From contig URYE01000080.1 in assembly GCA_900551945.1 (NCBI GenBank), forward strand, positions 1 through 10,905: a DNA stretch of 10,905 nucleotides. The letters run 5' to 3'. The translations under genes and the position numbers were made by a program. Position 1 is the stretch's first letter; every line of letters starts with the position of its first letter. Origin of the DNA: an uncultured Eubacterium sp. GTDB taxonomy: Bacteria; Bacillota; Clostridia; Lachnospirales; Lachnospiraceae. The notes beneath the pieces are model-generated. The model made no database searches and was not told the DNA's origin. It saw nothing but the letters and a program-made list of their open reading frames with translations. Shown in pieces: positions 7,987-10,905 of this stretch.

Positions 7987-8490
7987 TTAGCACTTATATG
8001 CTCCTTTGGGTGCTACTTCTTTAATAGCTTTTTTCATTCTTTCATCTGGCTCGATGAGAATTTTTACCATTTCATTACTGCTATCTAATGTATACATAAC
8101 AACTACATTATCCATTCCCTGATTAGCTGTAAAATCAAATGTTCTTAACTTCTTATGCTCCATTCTCAATGCGTCTTGTGAACCTACTGGTGCTATTAAA
8201 GTTGCTCTTGAAATACTGAACACTCCACATCTTTTTCTCATTGACCTTGACATTATCTTATCAACTGTCATGTCATTATCTACAAGAGAATACTCATATT
8301 CTGCATTGTAATACTTAAATACAATTACAGTTGCTACAACAAGTACTGCAAGAAGAAGTATACCTAACGCATATGTTGAAGGTATTGTTGTAACTGCTAG
8401 TATACATGCTATAATCATCACTGTTTTAAAAATAATTGATGATGTAGGTGCTTTTGTTTTAATAATCTGTTCTGTTGGTAAACTATTCAT
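7987..8490 (-). CDS. Small membrane protein, DUF6106-like
   Basis: A 167-residue protein with two adjacent hydrophobic segments at about 19-39 and 41-60 that probably form a membrane hairpin. A soluble part of about 105 residues follows, starting with YYNAEYEYSLVDNDMTVDKI and a very basic SRSMRKRC. The pattern (two helices, then an EYEYS strand and a DKI-x-SRSxRK segment) resembles the DUF6106 family of Firmicutes as I remember it; no function is known for that family. The start at 8488-8490 has AAGGG with a 7-nt spacer. It lies 40 nt after the L,D-transpeptidase-like gene with no terminator between, so the two are probably co-transcribed. No intrinsic terminator is visible after it; only a weak ATACAA/TTGTAT hairpin lies at 7953-7969. 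Confidence 0.7.
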   Translation of the reverse strand: MNSLPTEQIIKTKAPTSSIIFKTVMIIACILAVTTIPSTYALGILLLAVLVVATVIVFKYYNAEYEYSLVDNDMTVDKIMSRSMRKRCGVFSISRATLIAPVGSQDALRMEHKKLRTFDFTANQGMDNVVVMYTLDSSNEMVKILIEPDERMKKAIKEVAPKGAYKC

Positions 8491-8530
8491 TACTTTTCCC
8501 TTTTCTTTCTAAAATATTTTTATAAACCTA

Positions 8531-9793
8531 CTATTGAATTACTATACCACAATTATCATTAATATGTGTTAATATAAATATCATATCTTCTTCTGGTACT
8601 GATACACAACCTGCGGTCGGTCTTCCATTTGAACAATGAAGGAAAAAGCAACTTCCAGCTCCTTGTATTCCCTCTTGATTATATCCTATAAAAAGGCAAT
8701 ATCCATAACTGCTCGGATAATCAATAATATGCTCCGCATGGCTCCATTCTGTGTAAGGTGTATCTGTTCTTACATATTGATTGTATAATTCTGATGAAGT
8801 GTCATCAACCCAATAGTCATAATCATCAACTTGTAAATATGGAATTGAAGTTCCAGGATTAGAATTTATTCCAAATGCAAAGTAAAGTGGAAATGTTCCT
8901 TGTGGTGTAACTGATGTATTCTCACTTGCTTGTCCTACTCCCATTGAACCAACAAAACCATTTGTTCTTAAAATCTCAGTCCATACTCCATTCTGGTTTT
9001 CGTGCATTGTAACAGTTGCATTTGTTCCTTGCGCTTCAACTACTACAAGTTGTGAATATTCATTTGAAGCAGGAAGATTTGCTGCAAAGCTTTGCTCTAC
9101 ATAAGATACTGCCATTCCATTTACAATATCCCAAGCTTGAAGTCCATCTTCTATGTGACCATTATAATTGTAATCTATCGTTCCATTTGTTACATACCAC
9201 CAACCATATTCACTGTCAGTAATTCCTGTGTAATTAAAATCAACTGCACCATTAGTTATTCTCCACCAACCGTACTGATTTAGGGCAAGCCCATTATATG
9301 ACCAGTCTAATGCTCCATTTTTCATATACCACCAACCATATTCATTCAATGTAAGCCCTGTATATGATAAATCTAACATTCCGTTTGTTACATACCACCA
9401 ACCATATTCATTTAATGCCATTCCTGTATATGACAAATCTAACATTCCATTTTTCACATACCACCAGCCATATTCATTTAACGCAAGTCCTGTATATGAT
9501 AAATCTAATTTACCATTTTTTATATACCACCAGCCGTAATCATTTAACGCAAGCCCTGTGTATGATAAGTCTAATACTCCATCCTTTACATACCACCAAT
9601 CATACTCATTCAATGCCATTCCCGTATATGAATAATCAATTTCACCATCTGTCATATTTGTCCAAATGTCATCTATTAGCACTAATTGGTGATAATAATT
9701 ATCATCATTTTCTTCAGCTAATGCAACTTGCCCTTTGCCAATAGCCAAAATCATTGACAAAAATATGACAACACTTATATATTTTGTTTTCAA
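8531..9793 (-). CDS. Secreted repeat protein with C-terminal L,D-transpeptidase (YkuD-like) domain
   Basis: A 420-residue exported protein. A signal peptide spans 1-26 (KTK, hydrophobic core, then ALA before EE). Residues about 44-219 hold eight 22-residue repeats typified by WWYVKNG and LDLSYTGLALNEYG, plus one degenerate unit; such aromatic repeats usually bind cell-wall polymers. Residues about 245-420 look like a YkuD-type L,D-transpeptidase: VTPQGTFPLYF, then FFLHCSNGRPTAGCVSVP with H386 and C396 as likely catalytic pair. Canonical enzymes have SHGCxR, so the family member is divergent. Such enzymes cross-link or modify peptidoglycan outside the membrane. No ATG is available; the longest frame begins at a TTG (9797-9799) only 2 nt from the ribosome binding site, whereas the TTG at 9791-9793 lies 8 nt from AAAGGGG, so the latter is chosen. 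The next gene encodes a membrane protein. Confidence 0.8.
   Translation of the reverse strand: MKTKYISVVIFLSMILAIGKGQVALAEENDDNYYHQLVLIDDIWTNMTDGEIDYSYTGMALNEYDWWYVKDGVLDLSYTGLALNDYGWWYIKNGKLDLSYTGLALNEYGWWYVKNGMLDLSYTGMALNEYGWWYVTNGMLDLSYTGLTLNEYGWWYMKNGALDWSYNGLALNQYGWWRITNGAVDFNYTGITDSEYGWWYVTNGTIDYNYNGHIEDGLQAWDIVNGMAVSYVEQSFAANLPASNEYSQLVVVEAQGTNATVTMHENQNGVWTEILRTNGFVGSMGVGQASENTSVTPQGTFPLYFAFGINSNPGTSIPYLQVDDYDYWVDDTSSELYNQYVRTDTPYTEWSHAEHIIDYPSSYGYCLFIGYNQEGIQGAGSCFFLHCSNGRPTAGCVSVPEEDMIFILTHINDNCGIVIQ
9137..9664 (-). repeat. Eight tandem 66-bp coding repeats (22-residue WW units)
   Basis: Eight consecutive in-frame units of exactly 66 bp, beginning at 9664 and running to 9137 in the direction of the gene. 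The first (single W) and the last two units are the most diverged. The central units (about 9599 to 9335) are nearly identical at DNA level, differing mostly at third codon positions. They encode the W-rich repeats of the L,D-transpeptidase-like protein, so copy number could vary by slippage or recombination. Confidence 0.9.
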
Positions 9794-9801
9794 ATGCAAT
9801 A

Positions 9802-9808
9802 CCCCTTT
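9802..9808 (-). promoter_or_regulatory. Ribosome binding site selecting a TTG start
   Basis: AAAGGGG on the minus strand. Spacing is 8 nt to the TTG at 9791-9793 but only 2 nt to the TTG at 9797-9799. It therefore supports the second TTG as the start of the L,D-transpeptidase-like gene. Confidence 0.7.
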
Positions 9809-9871
9809 CTTTAATGCTTTAAAATACTGTGAAATAATAAATTAAATACAATTCTAAAATTTCACATATTT

Positions 9872-9900
9872 ATATTACCAAATAATTGCAAATAAACCAA
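9872..9900 (-). promoter_or_regulatory. Putative promoter of the L,D-transpeptidase-like gene
   Basis: On the minus strand TTGGTT (9895-9900), a 17-nt spacer and TAATAT (9872-9877), with TGG just before the -10 box acting as an extended -10. It predicts a start near 9865 and a leader of about 70 nt. Confidence 0.55.
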
Positions 9901-10017
9901 TCACTTATTTTTTTAATTTAATTCATGTATAATAAAATACATTTAATCTTTAAATATTATCTAAGTTCAACAACTACAAAACAATCAAAAAATAAGTTAT
10001 TGTTAATTCAAATATAC

Positions 10018-10081
10018 AAAAAAGACTGTTATCAAGTCCATTATAATATATCTTATAACTTCCTTGATAAACAGTCTTTTT
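10018..10081 (-). terminator. groEL terminator, long nested hairpin, possibly bidirectional
   Basis: Outer arms at 10024-10036 and 10063-10076 pair for 13 bp with one bulged base, and the flanking A and T runs extend the stem. In the minus direction it ends in T residues (10018-10023). The 26-nt loop holds a second hairpin, TTATAA (10041-10046) with TTATAA (10053-10058). T-runs at both ends would let it work in both directions. It starts about 55 nt after the groEL stop codon. Confidence 0.8.
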
Positions 10082-10135
10082 ATTTTATGTTTTATTTAAT
10101 TAATTTTAAATCTAACATTTACTAGATATGTCTAA

Positions 10136-10905
10136 TTACATCATACCCATTCCGCCTGCGCCACCTGCTGGCATAGCTGGAACATCTTCCTTAATTGTTG
10201 CAACAACTGACTCTGTTGTAAGTAATGTTGAAGCAACACTTGTAGCATTCTGTAAAGCACTTCTTGTAACCTTTGCTGGGTCTAAGATACCAGCATCTAT
10301 CATATTAACATATTCTGAGTTGTAAGCATCAAAACCTGTTCCAACTTCTGACTCTCTTACCTTGTTAATAATAACTGCGCCTTCAAGACCTGCATTTGCT
10401 GAAATATGGAATAATGGAGCTTCAAGTGCTTTAAGAATAATTTCTGCACCAGTTCTTTCATCACCCTTAAGAGTTTCTGCTAACTTAGCTACTTCTTTTG
10501 AAGCATGGATATATGCTGAACCACCACCTGCGATAACACCTTCTTCAACAGCAGCTCTTGTAGCATTAAGAGCATCTTCCATACGAAGTTTAGCTTCTTT
10601 CATTTCTGTTTCTGTAGCAGCACCAACTCTGATTACAGCAACACCACCAGCTAACTTAGCAAGTCTTTCCTGTAACTTTTCTCTATCAAAATCAGATGTT
10701 GTTTCTTCAATCTGAGCCTTAATCTGTGCAACTCTTGCATCTATTTCAGCCTTATCGCCTTCACCATCAACGATAACTGTATTTTCCTTCTGAACCTTAA
10801 CAGACTTAGCACGACCAAGCATATCCATTGTTGTATCCTTAAGTTCAAGACCAAGTTCTTCTGAAATAACCTGACCACCTGTAAGAATAGCGATATCCTT
10901 AAGCA
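10136..10905 (-). CDS. groEL: Chaperonin GroEL, C-terminal part
   Basis: The 60-kDa chaperonin subunit; with GroES it folds proteins in an ATP-driven double ring. The 255 visible residues are the C-terminal half of a protein that is usually about 540 long; the 5' end is cut off by the right edge, so any internal Met is not the real start. Recognisable parts in order are: [16 protein letters not shown], the equatorial block [18 protein letters not shown] with the catalytic Asp just before it (EDALNATR), [12 protein letters not shown], and the C-terminal tail ending in a GGM repeat (GGAGGMGMM). Stop codon TAA at 10136-10138. GroES would be expected upstream, outside the window. A terminator follows. 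Confidence 0.98.
   Translation of the reverse strand, partial: LKDIAILTGGQVISEELGLELKDTTMDMLGRAKSVKVQKENTVIVDGEGDKAEIDARVAQIKAQIEETTSDFDREKLQERLAKLAGGVAVIRVGAATETEMKEAKLRMEDALNATRAAVEEGVIAGGGSAYIHASKEVAKLAETLKGDERTGAEIILKALEAPLFHISANAGLEGAVIINKVRESEVGTGFDAYNSEYVNMIDAGILDPAKVTRSALQNATSVASTLLTTESVVATIKEDVPAMPAGGAGGMGMM

Larger units (their letters stand above)
9794..10135. other. Intergenic region between groEL and the L,D-transpeptidase-like gene
   Basis: These 342 bases contain the groEL terminator hairpin (10018-10081), the promoter at 9872-9900 and the ribosome binding site at 9802-9808. The remainder is A/T-rich with no further repeat or open frame that I can support. Confidence 0.6.

Noticed and set aside
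9137..9664. CRISPR-like regular repeats
   Set aside because: The units are contiguous 66-bp in-frame coding repeats with no unique spacers.
9364..9744. Open frame of about 126 codons on the plus strand rich in His and Thr
   Set aside because: It is the antisense shadow of the 66-bp coding repeats; it has no convincing ribosome binding site and its own periodicity mirrors the repeats.
10362..10715. Open frame of 117 codons on the plus strand
   Set aside because: It lies wholly inside groEL, antisense, and is explained by the codon use of that gene.

Overview
The window looks like a low-GC, AT-rich stretch of a Clostridia chromosome, most likely from the family Lachnospiraceae. The basis is the low GC, intergenic regions made almost only of A and T, strong GGAG-type ribosome binding sites, an ATP-type PEP carboxykinase, a DUF6106-like protein and secreted WWYVxNG-repeat proteins. 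The species cannot be named from the sequence. Every gene I can support lies on the minus strand, so transcription runs from right to left. No mobile element, tRNA, rRNA or CRISPR array was seen.

In transcription order: the C-terminal half of groEL enters at the right edge and ends at a long nested hairpin terminator. A two-gene unit follows: a secreted L,D-transpeptidase-like protein with eight 22-residue tryptophan-rich repeats, then a small two-helix membrane protein (DUF6106-like). Next is guaB (IMP dehydrogenase), with a near-consensus promoter and a clear terminator. An operon then carries a CheX-like phosphatase, a stand-alone CheY-like receiver and a TruA-family protein whose start overlaps the receiver gene by 8 nt; it closes with a strong terminator. 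Next come pdxS and pdxT, the two subunits of the DXP-independent pyridoxal 5'-phosphate synthase, overlapping at TAATG and ending in a 15-bp-stem terminator. Then a hypothetical protein and a CobW-like (COG0523) GTPase, overlapping by 13 nt. At the left edge is the first third of-way start of pckA (101 residues visible), behind a leader of about 150 nt.

Most of the window is housekeeping: folding, purine and vitamin B6 synthesis, gluconeogenesis. The points worth a second look are: (1) the TruA homologue has Glu (E55) where the family has its invariant catalytic Asp; (2) the CobW-like GTPase lacks the usual CxCC metal motif and has a C-x3-C-H cluster instead, translationally coupled to an unknown protein; (3) CheX and CheY are linked to a tRNA-modification-like gene; (4) the repeat-bearing L,D-transpeptidase has an unusual active-site sequence and a TTG start; (5) a 10-bp-phased GGTCAG repeat lies upstream of pdxS. 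Two start sites were moved from the longest open frame because the ribosome binding site decides against it.
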